DNA of 64,000 nucleotides from Streptomyces sp. NBC_00154 (GCF_026342835.1 NZ_JAPEMI010000002.1:868001-932000); one strand, 5' to 3'. Positions 45,137 to 54,493 are shown, counted from the first letter of the stretch. Program-made: numbers and translations. The notes: generated by a model from the sequence alone, not told the origin.

Positions 45137-46423
45137 TTGGGCGCGTCACGGGTCGACGGGACGGTCCCCCTGCGTCGCCACCGTCCCTTCGTGCTGCTGT
45201 GCGGCGAGCAGGTCGCCAGCTCCGTCGGGCGGCAGATCACCGCTCTCGCACTGACCCTGCTGGCCGTGACCGACCTCGGCGCGGGGCCGTTCGGGGCGGC
45301 CGCGCTGCTGGCGCTGACCTATCTGCCCGGCGTCGTGCTGAGCCCGCTGGCCGGAGCGATCGTCGACCGGATCAGGCTGCGCCGCCTCCTCGTGTGGGTG
45401 ACCACCCTGCAGACCCTGGTCGTCGGCTCGATCCCGTTGGCCGGCGCGGTGGGGCATGTCACCCTGGCGCACCTGTACGTGGTCGCAGGCGTCTCGGGCA
45501 CCCTGACCTTCACGCTCTCCGTCGCGCTCCAGGCAGCGCTGCCGCGCGTCGTCGGACCGGAGCGGCTCCTCGCCGCCAACTCGGCCCTGACCGCGGCCCG
45601 TACGAGCGGACAGGTCGGCGGGCCCGCGCTCGGCGGTGTCATGGTCGGGCTCCTCGGAGCCGACGCGGCGCTCCTCGCGGGCAGCGCGGCCTACGCGATC
45701 GAGGCGCTCTTTCTGTTCGCGCTGCCCGCCGCGCTGAACGCGCTGACAGGCTCGCGGGAGCCCGCCCGCGCGAAGTCCCTGGCCGGCTCGCTGCGTACGG
45801 GACTCGCGGTGGTGCGCGCCGAGCGCCGGCTGCGCCGCATGGTCCTGGCGGGCGCTGGACTCAACCTCGGCAGCGGTGCGGCGGCCGCCCTCTACGTCTT
45901 CTACGCGACCCGCAATCTTGCCCTGCCGGCCTGGCAGTTGGGCACGACGTACGCGGCCTACAGCGCGGCCACCCTGGCGGGCGCCCTGCTCGCCGGACGC
46001 TTCGCCAGGACCTCGGGGCTGTGGCGGGCCACGCAGATCTTCGGACTCGCGGCAGGCGCTGCCGTGTTCCTGATCCCGGCCGCGTCGCTGGGCCTCGCCT
46101 TCCCCGTGCTGTTCGCGTACCAGGTCTGCTACGGCCTCTCCGGCACCGTGTGGATGATCTCCATGACGACCACGCAGCAACTGGTCACCCCTGACGGCAT
46201 GCAGGGCCGCGTCGCGGGACTCGTGCAGGCGGTGCTGCTCACGACGGTGCCGGTCGGAGCCCTTGCGGGGGGCGCGCTGGCCGCCTGGCTCGGCAACGTA
46301 CCCATGCTCATGGGCGCGGCGGCCGTGACCCTGCTCTCCGCGGCGACCCTTTGGGCACCCACGGGGGCGGGCGTCACGGTGCCGGAGCGGGCCCTGGACG
46401 CGGAGGCGGAGAGCCGCCGCTAG
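45137..46423 (+). CDS. MFS transporter (probable exporter of the cluster)
   Basis: A 428-aa protein with about twelve transmembrane helices. The family loop is VDRIRLRRLL after helix 2 and the second half begins near AERRLRRMVLAGAG. It resembles the enterobactin-exporter-like/MFS_3 permeases used for natural-product efflux. It starts at TTG 45137, three bases after the DUF5825 stop; ribosome binding is weak, consistent with translational coupling. It likely exports or gives immunity to the modified peptide. Confidence 0.85.
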   Translation: MGASRVDGTVPLRRHRPFVLLCGEQVASSVGRQITALALTLLAVTDLGAGPFGAAALLALTYLPGVVLSPLAGAIVDRIRLRRLLVWVTTLQTLVVGSIPLAGAVGHVTLAHLYVVAGVSGTLTFTLSVALQAALPRVVGPERLLAANSALTAARTSGQVGGPALGGVMVGLLGADAALLAGSAAYAIEALFLFALPAALNALTGSREPARAKSLAGSLRTGLAVVRAERRLRRMVLAGAGLNLGSGAAAALYVFYATRNLALPAWQLGTTYAAYSAATLAGALLAGRFARTSGLWRATQIFGLAAGAAVFLIPAASLGLAFPVLFAYQVCYGLSGTVWMISMTTTQQLVTPDGMQGRVAGLVQAVLLTTVPVGALAGGALAAWLGNVPMLMGAAAVTLLSAATLWAPTGAGVTVPERALDAEAESRR

Positions 46424-46427
46424 TCAC

Positions 46428-46977
46428 TCACGACGGCCTCCCGCCTAACTGCCAGTTGTGGACCTCGATATGGGCATACACGTCCGAGATGAGGACGCCG
46501 CGAGCCGTCTCCGGGTCCGGCGCCCGGAGCAGGGCCGCCGTCCCGAGCCAGGTGCCGCCGTCGTCGGACAACAGCGGCCCGAACGCGATCAGTTCGTCCC
46601 GGTCGCGCGGCACGCCCAGGTCGGCGCCCGGCCCCGTACCGAGGCCCATCACCAGGTACTGGTTGCCACCCTGCCGGCCGCCGGGAAACTCCCACATAGT
46701 GCGCCCCAGCATGTTGCGCCATCGGCGTAGCATCACGTCCCGGTACACGCCGGCCTGGTACCCGGGCTCGTCGAAGGCGAACGCGCGGGCGGCGGCGAGA
46801 TCCGGCAAGTCGACGATGTGCACGCTGCCGGTGGGTGTCTCACGGTCATCGGTGAGTGTGGGGCCGCGAGCGATCATCTCCTTCTGGAACGTGTCCATGT
46901 AGGACCAGTGCGCTTCACAGCTCGTCGCGCAACGCCAAGGAGCCGGTCCGGTCACGGTGGTAGCAGAGGAATTCCAT
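46428..46977 (-). pseudogene. YCII-related domain protein, frameshifted near the start
   Basis: The protein begins at ATG 46977 with MEFLCYHRDRTGSLALRDEL and then meets TGA; the family sequence continues one frame over as EAHWSYMDTFQKEMIARGPT through VHIVDLPDLAAARAFAFDEP, to the stop at 46428. One or two lost bases near 46917 explain the break. The fold is a dimeric ferredoxin-like YCII domain, normally about 180 aa. Convergent with the MFS gene. It is either a recent pseudogene or a sequencing indel. Confidence 0.75.
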
Positions 46978-47121
46978 CCCTGATCTTCGCGGGGAATCCC
47001 AGCCTTCAGGCCGGGCGGGAATGCGATCCCTGGCCCGGAGGCGTGGAGCGCCGGAGTTCTCTGCGTTGTCAGTGGCGCCAGCTATGTTGACCGGACTGAC
47101 CCAAAAGGGGGGGTGGGCTGG

Positions 47122-48336
47122 ATGATTCGTGCGTACAAGTTCCTGATGCGGCCCACCACGGGCCAGCAGATCGTGCTTGGCGAGATGCTGCGGGATCACT
47201 GCTCGCTCTACAACGGGGCGTTACAGGAGCGACGGGATGCCTACCGGCATGTATCGAGGACCACCGTCCGGTACGGGATGCAGTCCGGGCAGTTGAAGGA
47301 CATTAGGGCGTTCGATCCTGAGCGTCAGGGGCGCTGGTCGTTCTCCTCGCAGCAGGCGACGCTGCGCCGGCTGGACAAAGCGTTCGCCGCGTTCTTCCGC
47401 CGGATCAAGTCCGGTCAGACGCCCGGCTATCCGCGCTTTCGTTCGGTGAGCTGGTTCGGCACGGTGGAGTTCCCGAAGGACGGGGACGGCTGCCGGTGGG
47501 ACTCCACCCCGCACGACCCTGTCACCCGCGTGCGGCTGCAAGGGGTCGGGCATGTCAGGGTTAACCAGCACCGTGCGGTGGTCGGCAGGGTCAAGACCGT
47601 CTCGGTCAAGCGTGAGGGCCGCAAGTGGTTCGTCGTGCTGACCGCCGAACAGGAGCAGGCCGAACCGCTCCCGACGACCGGCAGCGTGGTCGGTATCGAC
47701 CTGGGCATAGCCAACTTCCTTGCCGACTCGGGCGGCGAGTTCGTCTCCAACCCGCGCCACGGCCACCGCGCTGCTGCGAAACTCGAAGCCGCACAGCAGG
47801 CCCTGTCCAGGTTCCCGCGCCGCAAGGCCAAGGACCGCACCAGGAACCACCAGCGCGCAGTGGACCAGGTCGCCCGGTGGCACGGCAAGGTCCGTCGCCA
47901 GCGGCTCGACCACGCGCACAAGACCGCGCTCGACCTGGTCCGGGCGCACGATGTCATCGCGCACGAAGACCTCGAGATCCGCAACATGAGCAGGGCCCCC
48001 GCACCGAAGCCCGACCCCGAGCAGGCGGGCGCATTCCTGCCCAATGGGGCAGCGGCGAAGGCTGGACTCAACCGCAGCATTGCCGACGCCGGATGGGGGG
48101 TGTTCCTGACGATCCTGTACGCCAAGGCTGAAAGCGCCGGACGGGAAGTGATCGCCGTGGACCCCCGCAACACCTCCCGGACCTGCCCCGAATGCGGGCA
48201 CGTCTCCAAGGAGAACCGGCCCACACAGGAGACCTTCCTCTGCCAGTCGTGCGGACACACGGCGCACGCCGACACAGTGGGAGCACTCAATGTTCTACGG
48301 GCCGGGCTGGTCCGTCGCAACGCCCACACGGCATAG
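47122..48336 (+). CDS. tnpB: TnpB RNA-guided nuclease (IS200/IS605-type)
   Basis: A 404-aa TnpB. RuvC residues are D193 (GIDLGIANF), E282 (AHEDLEIRNM) and D384 (AHADTVGAL). The zinc finger between them has CPECGH (C355, C358) and CQSCGH (C374, C377). The N-terminal part has IRAYKFLMRPTTGQQ. All catalytic positions are intact. No tnpA transposase lies nearby, so it is a solo TnpB element. ATG 47122 follows a G-rich ribosome binding site. Confidence 0.93.
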   Translation: MIRAYKFLMRPTTGQQIVLGEMLRDHCSLYNGALQERRDAYRHVSRTTVRYGMQSGQLKDIRAFDPERQGRWSFSSQQATLRRLDKAFAAFFRRIKSGQTPGYPRFRSVSWFGTVEFPKDGDGCRWDSTPHDPVTRVRLQGVGHVRVNQHRAVVGRVKTVSVKREGRKWFVVLTAEQEQAEPLPTTGSVVGIDLGIANFLADSGGEFVSNPRHGHRAAAKLEAAQQALSRFPRRKAKDRTRNHQRAVDQVARWHGKVRRQRLDHAHKTALDLVRAHDVIAHEDLEIRNMSRAPAPKPDPEQAGAFLPNGAAAKAGLNRSIADAGWGVFLTILYAKAESAGREVIAVDPRNTSRTCPECGHVSKENRPTQETFLCQSCGHTAHADTVGALNVLRAGLVRRNAHTA

Positions 48337-48380
48337 CGAGAAGCACCGTCCCTTCAGGGCGGGGAGGAGTCACGGCCACA
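48200..48380 (+). ncRNA. Candidate omega-RNA and right end of the TnpB element
   Basis: In TnpB elements the guide RNA overlaps the 3' end of tnpB and ends at the element's right end. Directly after the stop, 48346-48362 can form CCG(T)CCC-TTCA-GGGCGG, followed by GGGAGGAGTCAC, a sequence typical of such right ends. The guide would start just after about 48373. The exact 5' end is not visible; 48200 is a nominal limit. Confidence 0.5.
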
Positions 48381-48389
48381 CTCTGTCCT

Positions 48390-48523
48390 ACCGGGCGCCG
48401 GACCGGTTCGAATTTTTCGATCACCCTGTAGGCGAAGTCCTCGCCGCGAACGGACACGGAGCGGGCCGGCGCGTTCTTGTACGACGACGTCGAAGCGGAT
48501 GGGGAATTCCGCGGTGTGTTCAT
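48390..48523 (-). pseudogene. N-terminal remnant of an alpha/beta hydrolase
   Basis: From ATG 48523 the frame reads SSYKNAPARSVSVRGEDFAY, closely matching the start of the intact hydrolase at 53624 (TSYKNAPTRTITAGGVAFAY), and then loses similarity near 48430, close to the right end of the TnpB element. The rest of the gene is absent. It looks like a paralogue destroyed at the element junction. Confidence 0.65.
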
Positions 48524-48626
48524 GTCCAGGTCCTTCTATGGCGGGTTTCAGGGCACTTCTCGTTGCCGCCGGCGGTGTCGATCCAGCGCTCGTGGAGGAC
48601 CTTGATGGCCCGGCAGGACTGTTCCC

Positions 48627-49631
48627 TCACGCCATCTTGACGACGACCTTGCCGGCCTTCGCACGCCCTGCTTCGACGTACTCCAGCGCTTCTCGGGCCG
48701 ACTCGAACGGGAACACGGTGTCGACGACGGGTCGGATCTTGCCGGCCTCGATGAGGGGGGTGAGCTCGCGCAGCTGGTCCCCGCTGGCCTTCATGAACAG
48801 GAACGAGTACGTCACGTTGCGGCGCCGGGCGCCTCGTCGGATCCGGAAACTCAGCGCGGACATCACCAGCCGGATGATCGGATTCGCCCCCAGCTCCCTG
48901 GCGACAGCGGCGTCGGGAGGGCCCGCGACACTGATGACCTTCCCGCCGGGCTTGAGCACGTCCAGGGACTTCTTGAGCGTCTCGCCGCCGAGCGAGTCCA
49001 GGACGACGTCGTAGTCGTGCAGCACCGTCTCGAACGCCTGCTTCTTGTAGTCGACGACGACGTCCGCGCCCAGACGCTTCACCAGGTCGACGTTGGCCGT
49101 GCTCGTGGTGGTCGCCACGTACGCACCCAGCTGCTTCGCCAGCTGGATGGCGATGGTGCCCAGGCCGCCGGAACCCGCGTGGATGAGGACCTTCTGACCC
49201 GGCTGGATGTGCGCCCGCTCGACCAGCACCTGCCACGAGGTCAGGGCGACCAGGGGAAGGGACGCTGCCTCCTCCATGGTCAGCGTGGCCGGCTTGATCG
49301 CCACGTCGTCCTGGTGCACCGCGATGAGTTCGGCGAACGTGCCGATCCGGTCCTTGTCGGGCCGCGCGAAGACCTCGTCGCCCACCGCGAACCGCGTAAC
49401 GGCCGCACCCACTTCGACCACCACTCCGGCCAGGTCGTTGCCCAGGACGAATGGGACCCGGTACGGCAGGATCGCCTTCATCTTCCCGTTCCGGATCATC
49501 CCGTCGAGCGGGTTGATGCCCGCGGCCTGGATCCGGACCAGCACGTCGTCCGCGCCCACCTCCGGGTCCGGCACGTCGCCGACACGCACGCCGGCCTTGT
49601 CGCCGTAGCGCTCTACCGTGAAGGCTCTCAT
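48627..49631 (-). CDS. NADP-dependent quinone-oxidoreductase-like protein (zinc-less MDR family)
   Basis: A 334-aa medium-chain reductase. GroES-like N-terminus (ERYGDKAGVRVGDVPDPEVG, GNDLAGVVVEVG) and the Rossmann motif HAGSGGLGTIAIQLAK are intact; catalytic zinc ligands are absent. It likely reduces quinones or enones with NADPH, in the QOR/crotonyl-CoA reductase superfamily. ATG 49631 (ATGGAGCCG upstream) is preferred to an in-frame ATG at 49643. A TetR-type dyad lies 300 bp upstream. Confidence 0.88.
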   Translation of the reverse strand: MRAFTVERYGDKAGVRVGDVPDPEVGADDVLVRIQAAGINPLDGMIRNGKMKAILPYRVPFVLGNDLAGVVVEVGAAVTRFAVGDEVFARPDKDRIGTFAELIAVHQDDVAIKPATLTMEEAASLPLVALTSWQVLVERAHIQPGQKVLIHAGSGGLGTIAIQLAKQLGAYVATTTSTANVDLVKRLGADVVVDYKKQAFETVLHDYDVVLDSLGGETLKKSLDVLKPGGKVISVAGPPDAAVARELGANPIIRLVMSALSFRIRRGARRRNVTYSFLFMKASGDQLRELTPLIEAGKIRPVVDTVFPFESAREALEYVEAGRAKAGKVVVKMA

Positions 49632-49893
49632 CGTCGGCTCCATATCTCGTCCGCAGCGGACGGGGGTGCTGTTCATCCCGGGCTTCCCCGGGGAGTGGTC
49701 AGTGTTTCGTGACGGTATGCGGGTTTTTGTGTAATGGGTTTTATGGGGGGCGGGGCTCTTGGCCCTGGCTGTCGGCGGAGGAGTGAGTGCCCTCGGTGGT
49801 GAGCGCGTGTGAGGCGTGCCGGGTGTAGTGCCCCGACGTTTACCTCGGTCGGTAGAACCTTCCGGGGTTGCCCTGTCTCGTGTCGTGGATGCC

Positions 49894-49920
49894 GACCTCG
49901 CCCGCCTGGCGGGCGAGGTC
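49894..49920. terminator. Short GC-rich hairpin
   Basis: GACCTCGCCCGCC-T-GGCGGGCGAGGTC is a perfect dyad that would fold into an 11-bp stem. No T-tract follows. It lies between the oxidoreductase promoter region and the 49932 operator and could act as a terminator or insulating structure. Confidence 0.45.
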
Positions 49921-49931
49921 CAAGGCTCATT

Positions 49932-49949
49932 GAATTACGGGCGTAATTC
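49932..49949. promoter_or_regulatory. Shared TetR-type operator, site 1
   Basis: GAATTACGGGCGTAATTC is a perfect 8-bp dyad, the best of five related sites in this region (others at 50845, 51030, 53439, 55742). It lies upstream of the oxidoreductase and downstream of the TetR gene. Confidence 0.7.
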
Positions 49950-50181
49950 TAAGTGGTAGGTCGACGGATCGCAAGTAGGGCCCGGTCCTCTCGGGGGCGC
50001 TGTACCCGTGGCGGGCGCGGGACTGGTCAGCGAGGCCCAGTCGTCGGCCGAGCTGCCACCCTCGAAGCCTCGCGCATTCTGCTTCTGCGGCGAGGAGTTG
50101 ACGCGGTGTGGGGCCAAGTGGTGTGCCGCCCAGGTGTAAGCGGGCGGCCCGTGGTGCGGACAAGTGTGTTCTGCGGGTACG

Positions 50182-50784
50182 TCACTTCGAGGTCCTGGCG
50201 TGCTCATGCTCGACGCCCAGTAGTGCGAGGGCGTTGCGGATGCCCTGCTCGAGGAGTTCATCGGCGAGTTGCCCGTCGGCGAGGGCTCGGGAGAGCTGCA
50301 GCGTCCCGGCCATCATGGCGTAGGCGCTGAGCGTCTTGGTGCGGACCGAGAGCGGATCGTCGGGTGCCAGACGGGCGGCGATGCCGTCGATGACAACCAG
50401 CACGCCGTCGGTGTACGCCTGCTTGGTCGGGTCTGCGCAGCGCCCGATTTCGTCGAGCAGGGCGGCAGAGGGGCAGCCGTCGTCGGAGCTGTTGCGGTGC
50501 TGGGCGGACAGGTACCACCGCACGATCTGCTCAAGCCCGGCACGGCCGGGTGCCGCCTGCGCGACGATGTTCGCGTTCTGTGCGTGCAGTTGGTCGGCGA
50601 CTGCGGAGGCCACGAGGTCGTCCTTTGATGTGAAGTGGGCGTAGAAGGCGCCGTGGGTCAGCCCCGCGTCCTTCATGAGTGTCGAGATGCCCGAGCTGTC
50701 GATGCCGTCCCGCTTGAACCGGCGCCCGGCCGCCTCGATGATCCGCTGCCTGGTCGCCTGCTTGTGCTCTTTCCCGTATCGCAC
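50182..50784 (-). CDS. TetR-family regulator 1
   Basis: A 200-aa repressor; GTG 50784 has GGAG upstream. The helix-turn-helix is ISTLMKDAGLTHGAFYAHFTSKDDL, typical of the TetR subgroup with a KEHKQATRQRIIEAA start. It is a close paralogue of the regulator at 55113-55685 (ISTLMSDAGLTNGAFYAHFESKDDL). Two copies of the dyad lie in its divergent promoter region toward the hydrolase at 51367, pointing to autoregulation. Confidence 0.9.
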   Translation of the reverse strand: MRYGKEHKQATRQRIIEAAGRRFKRDGIDSSGISTLMKDAGLTHGAFYAHFTSKDDLVASAVADQLHAQNANIVAQAAPGRAGLEQIVRWYLSAQHRNSSDDGCPSAALLDEIGRCADPTKQAYTDGVLVVIDGIAARLAPDDPLSVRTKTLSAYAMMAGTLQLSRALADGQLADELLEQGIRNALALLGVEHEHARTSK

Positions 50785-50844
50785 CGCACGCTCCTTCGTT
50801 CGCCGGAGGAGCCGCTGGTCCTCGACCGGCTCCCTTGTTGTATT

Positions 50845-50862
50845 GTATTGCGACCATAATTT
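50845..50862. promoter_or_regulatory. Shared TetR-type operator, site 2
   Basis: GTATTGCGACCATAATTT matches the ATTRCG-N2-CRTAAT consensus. It lies 61 bp upstream of the TetR 1 start, in an AT-rich patch that stands out from the GC-rich surroundings and may overlap the promoter. Confidence 0.65.
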
Positions 50863-51366
50863 AATGATTTCAGGGCGCCGGCGACCGCTCGGTCGACGGC
50901 GAGGTCCCGTGCCGGGCAGCCCCTCGTGGTGGGCCGTCTCGTTGCCGGCTTGGGCTCACTCCGTAGTGCGCCGCGGGCTGCCGCCGGCCGCAAGGGCCAA
51001 CCACTTGCGCCCCGCCGTCTCCGTGCATAACATTACGAGCATAATTCAATTGCTCACGCCGGAAGGTGCGGCTCTCGCGCTGGCGAGGCGGATCCCGAGG
51101 TGATCGGAACGAGTCGGAAGACATGGCGTCGCCCGCTGTGGCGGCTGATCTTCATCGAGCTCGATGCAACCGGTGGCGCGCAGGTCGGCAACGTGGTCGA
51201 GCAGGTGATCGAGTAGCTCAGGTGCACGACCTGGCCGACACCGCCGGCTCAGCACATCGGGCGCCGGCGAAGAGAACTCCGTTCCGCAGTCCCAGCACGT
51301 CTTCGGTGTGCTGCGCGAGCAGACCCGTGAGATGTCACGCACACCCACCAACAAGAGAAGGACATC
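50863..51366. other. Intergenic stretch before the hydrolase
   Basis: Besides the operator at 51030-51047, nothing coding is supported. The last 300 bases before the hydrolase start are GC-rich and may be leader sequence or debris. Confidence 0.4.
51030..51047. promoter_or_regulatory. Shared TetR-type operator, site 3
   Basis: ACATTACGAGCATAATTC is another copy of the dyad, on the hydrolase side of the TetR 1/hydrolase divergent region and 320 bp upstream of the hydrolase start. Confidence 0.65.
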
Positions 51367-52218
51367 ATGAGCACGTATCTGGCAGACAAGGCCGAGGGCC
51401 TCACCGTCGAAGGTCCCTCCGCGACGTTCACCTACCGGCGGATGGGTCCGCAGGGCGGCGTCCCGCTGGTCCTGCTGAACCGCTTCCGCGGGACCATCGA
51501 CTGGTGGGACCCGGAGTTCCTGGACTACCTGGCCGCCGACCACGACGTGATCGTGTTCGACAACGTCGGCGTCGGCTACACCGACGGCGAGCCGCGCGAC
51601 TCCCTCGAAGGATTCGCCGAGGGAGCCATCGAGTTCATCGATACACTCGGCCTCACGCAGGCCGACCTGCTCGGCTGGTCCCTGGGCGGCATCGTGGCCC
51701 AGCGTGTGGCCCTGCGACGCCCCGAGCTGGTGCGCAAGCTCATCGTGGCGGGCAGCGGCCCGGCCGGCTGGGTGCCCGGTGCTCCGGACTTCAGCGAGAA
51801 GGTCCTGGGCATCATGAACAAGCCCGATGCCGACCGGGATGACATCCTGTACCTGTTCTACCCCGAGACGGAGGCGGCCCGCGCCGCTGGGCTCGAGCAC
51901 TTTGACCACATCTCGACCCGGCTCGCCGAGGGCGGCCCCGCGATCTCCGAGGTGGCGGCGCAGGGCATGCTCACCGCAGTGGGCGCTCTCCTGGCGGTCC
52001 CCTTCGACCAGGTGCGGGCGGAACTGGAGGCCATCAAAGCTCCCGTCCTCTACGCGAACGGCCTGAACGACGTGATGATCCCCGCCCACGCCTCCTACGT
52101 CGCGGTCCAGCACCTCGACAACGCCACCCTCGTGCTCTACACCGGCGCCGGCCACGCCTTCCTCTTCCAGTACGCCAAGGCCTTCACCAAGCAGGTGGCC
52201 GACTTCCTCGCTGCCTGA
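51367..52218 (+). CDS. Alpha/beta hydrolase 1 of the TetR regulon
   Basis: A 283-aa alpha/beta hydrolase. Catalytic triad by motif: Ser105 (GWSLGG), Asp235 (NGLNDVMIP), His263 (TGAGHAFLF). FDNVGVGYTDG is the usual strand-loop before the nucleophile. The ATG at 51367 follows AAGAGAAGG. It resembles esterases and C-C bond hydrolases; the substrate is unknown. A hairpin terminator follows. Confidence 0.85.
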   Translation: MSTYLADKAEGLTVEGPSATFTYRRMGPQGGVPLVLLNRFRGTIDWWDPEFLDYLAADHDVIVFDNVGVGYTDGEPRDSLEGFAEGAIEFIDTLGLTQADLLGWSLGGIVAQRVALRRPELVRKLIVAGSGPAGWVPGAPDFSEKVLGIMNKPDADRDDILYLFYPETEAARAAGLEHFDHISTRLAEGGPAISEVAAQGMLTAVGALLAVPFDQVRAELEAIKAPVLYANGLNDVMIPAHASYVAVQHLDNATLVLYTGAGHAFLFQYAKAFTKQVADFLAA

Positions 52219-52274
52219 CCACGCCGACCCCACCGCTGACCCCGAACGATGCAGGGGCGGCGGCCGCAGGCCCA

Positions 52275-52320
52275 TCGTGCAGGCGCCGCCTCACAGCTGT
52301 GTGAGGCGGCGCCTGCACGA
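52275..52320. terminator. Strong hairpin terminator after hydrolase 1
   Basis: The arms TCGTGCAGGCGCCGCCTCACA and complement (52275-52295 and 52300-52320) are perfectly paired over 21 bp with a GCTG loop. No T-tract follows, as usual for streptomycete terminators. It ends the hydrolase transcript. Confidence 0.85.
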
Positions 52321-52585
52321 TTGCCGAACGTCACCACCAAGACCCGGCTGGCAGTCGGTGCGTCCCGGGGATGTGACCTCGCGGAGATGGTCCATGCTCA
52401 ACTGGCTGTTCTGCTGGGCCCGCGTACGCCATGAGCGCCGAGCCGTCGGCGCCGGCTCCCTGAACCGGCGGCCGGCCGCGTTGGTGATCCGCTGCATCGT
52501 CGTCGGCGGCATCGCACGGGGAGATCATCAAGGGTCCCGTCCCCATCGCCCATGGCGCGCACGACGGGTTGGCCCCGCCACGGCC

Positions 52586-53290
52586 TCATTCTTCGCCGTC
52601 CGGTACGTCGGAGTGCGGCCCCCCAGGCGGCTCACCCACGTACCCTTCGCCCGCGTCGACTCCCATGTCCGCGGGTCTCGCAGCGACCAAGTGCGCTTCA
52701 GCAAGTCCGGTGGGGGCCGCCGTAGTCCATCCCACGTCGGGCCGTTGCCTCATCGATGGCGGCCTTGCCTTGAACTCGTCTGCCGTGGCATGGGCACGCA
52801 CCGGCATGTCCTGGTACTTCGCCGACCTCCACAACCGCTCGATCCGATTCGGCCCAGGGCCGTGGGCAGGCAGGAGCAGCTCCCCCCGAGTGTGGCCGGC
52901 CCCGAGGGTCGTTGAACGGGGGGTGACGTGCACTGAGGCGCTGTCCAGCACGATCATGCATGGCCGCACGCGCTGTCACTGGCGGTGGGCAAGCCGCGGT
53001 CGTGGCCCTGCTGGGCAAGCGGGCAAGGAGCGTGCATGAGCTCCAGCATTGTCCCCGCTCCGATGGTCCCCGGTCGTGATGTCCACACCGGTTCGGTCCG
53101 GATCCGTTCTGGCGCAGTGCGCCCAAGACGTTGATGCGCCGGCCTTCCCTGTTCTGATGGCGCGCTATGGGGCGCTCCCCGATTTGGACCCAGGTGTAGC
53201 CGGTGAGCAGGGTCGGGGCGATTCCGAACTCAGCACCGAGATCCAGGAGGAAGACAGGGCTACGCCCCCAGTGCGCTGGACGCCGTCGGC
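52586..53290 (-). pseudogene. IS630-like transposase remnant
   Basis: Catalytic-domain pieces appear in two frames: LLDLGAEFGIAPTLLTGYTW and RRINVLGAL from about 53290 to 53080, then MIVLDSASVH and NRIERLWRSAKYQDMP between 52970 and 52780. The frame changes and both termini are missing. It differs from the IS630 copies at the left end of the window. Confidence 0.65.
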
Positions 53291-53438
53291 GATCGCCGAC
53301 GGCGTCCAGGTCCGGCCCACCACCGCCGAGGCATGAACACCTGCTCTGCAACGTGAAGAGTCGAGACCGCCGGTAGGGCCGATTCGCGATTCCGACGATG
53401 ACGTCATCTCGTTCGGCTCGCCGACTTGCGGGCACATA

Positions 53439-53456
53439 GAATTACGGACATACTTT
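53439..53456. promoter_or_regulatory. Shared TetR-type operator, site 4
   Basis: GAATTACGGACATACTTT matches the common dyad with one weaker half. It lies 168 bp before the start of hydrolase 2. Confidence 0.6.
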
Positions 53457-53623
53457 AATCATTGATGCGATGCTGCGGGGCTCGACCGCTCAGGGTTCCG
53501 ACGCCCACGGCCTTTGACCGTCGACTCCGCAGACTGCAGCCGCAGGTGACTGCTCTGCGCCGTCCCTTCCATGAAGGAGGGTCGGCGCGCGCTCGCAGAA
53601 ACCCCACGCCGAAGGGCACGACC

Positions 53624-54493
53624 GTGAGTGACTCACAAGAAGTACGAGGCAACGTGGTGACGTCGTACAAGAACGCGCCGACCCGAACCATCACCGCCGG
53701 GGGAGTGGCCTTCGCCTATCGCGAGCTCGGGCCCCGGTCCGGCGTCCCGGTGGTCTTTCTCACCCACCTCGCCGCGGTCCTCGACAACTGGGACCCCTGG
53801 GTCGTCGACGGCATCGCCGCCAAGCGCCGGGTCATCACGTTCGACAACAGGGGTGTCGGCGCTTCCACCGGTTCGACGCCGCGCACCGTCCAGGCGATGG
53901 CGAAGGATGCCGTCACCTTCATCCGGGCGCTCGGGCTCGAGTACGTCGATCTCCATGGCTTCTCGATGGGCGGCATGGTCGCCCAGGTGATCGCGCAGAC
54001 CGAACCGCAACTCGTCCGCAAGCTGATCCTCACGGGTACCGGTCCCGCGGGCGGCGAGGGCATCAAGAACGTGACTCGGCTGTCTCATCTCGACACCGTC
54101 CGAGGGCTGCTCACCCTTCAGGACCCGAAGCAGTTCCTCTTCTTCACCCGCACCGCCAACGGGCGTCGGGCCGGGAAGGAGTTCCTGGCCCGCCTGAAGG
54201 AGCGCACCCACGACCGGGACAATGCGATCTCCCTCACGTCGTACGGCGCCCAGCTCAAGGCCATTCGCCGCTGGGGGCTGGAGCAGCCCCAGGATCTCTC
54301 CGTCATACACCAGCCCGTGCTCGTTGCAAACGGCGAGAGCGACAGGATGGTGCCGTCGAGGAACTCGGCCGACCTGGCTCGGCGTCTGCCGAACGGCGAG
54401 TTGGTGATCTACCCTGACGCGGGCCACGGCGGCATCTTCCAGTTCCACCGGCAGTTCGTGGAGACGGCTCTCGAGTTCCTCGAACGGCAGTAG
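53624..54493 (+). CDS. Alpha/beta hydrolase 2 of the TetR regulon
   Basis: A 289-aa alpha/beta hydrolase. Ser114 (GFSMGG), the acidic residue in ANGESDRMVPS, and His in DAGHGG form the triad; FDNRGVGAST precedes the nucleophile. GTG 53624 with GAAGGG upstream is used. Its N-terminus (TSYKNAPTRTI) is shared by the destroyed paralogue at 48390-48523. Family members include haloperoxidase-like esterases; the substrate is unknown. Confidence 0.85.
   Translation: MSDSQEVRGNVVTSYKNAPTRTITAGGVAFAYRELGPRSGVPVVFLTHLAAVLDNWDPWVVDGIAAKRRVITFDNRGVGASTGSTPRTVQAMAKDAVTFIRALGLEYVDLHGFSMGGMVAQVIAQTEPQLVRKLILTGTGPAGGEGIKNVTRLSHLDTVRGLLTLQDPKQFLFFTRTANGRRAGKEFLARLKERTHDRDNAISLTSYGAQLKAIRRWGLEQPQDLSVIHQPVLVANGESDRMVPSRNSADLARRLPNGELVIYPDAGHGGIFQFHRQFVETALEFLERQ

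Noticed and set aside
52275..52320. Perfect inverted repeat considered as part of a CRISPR array or IS end
   Set aside because: There is a single copy just after a stop codon, with no spacer periodicity; a transcription terminator explains it.
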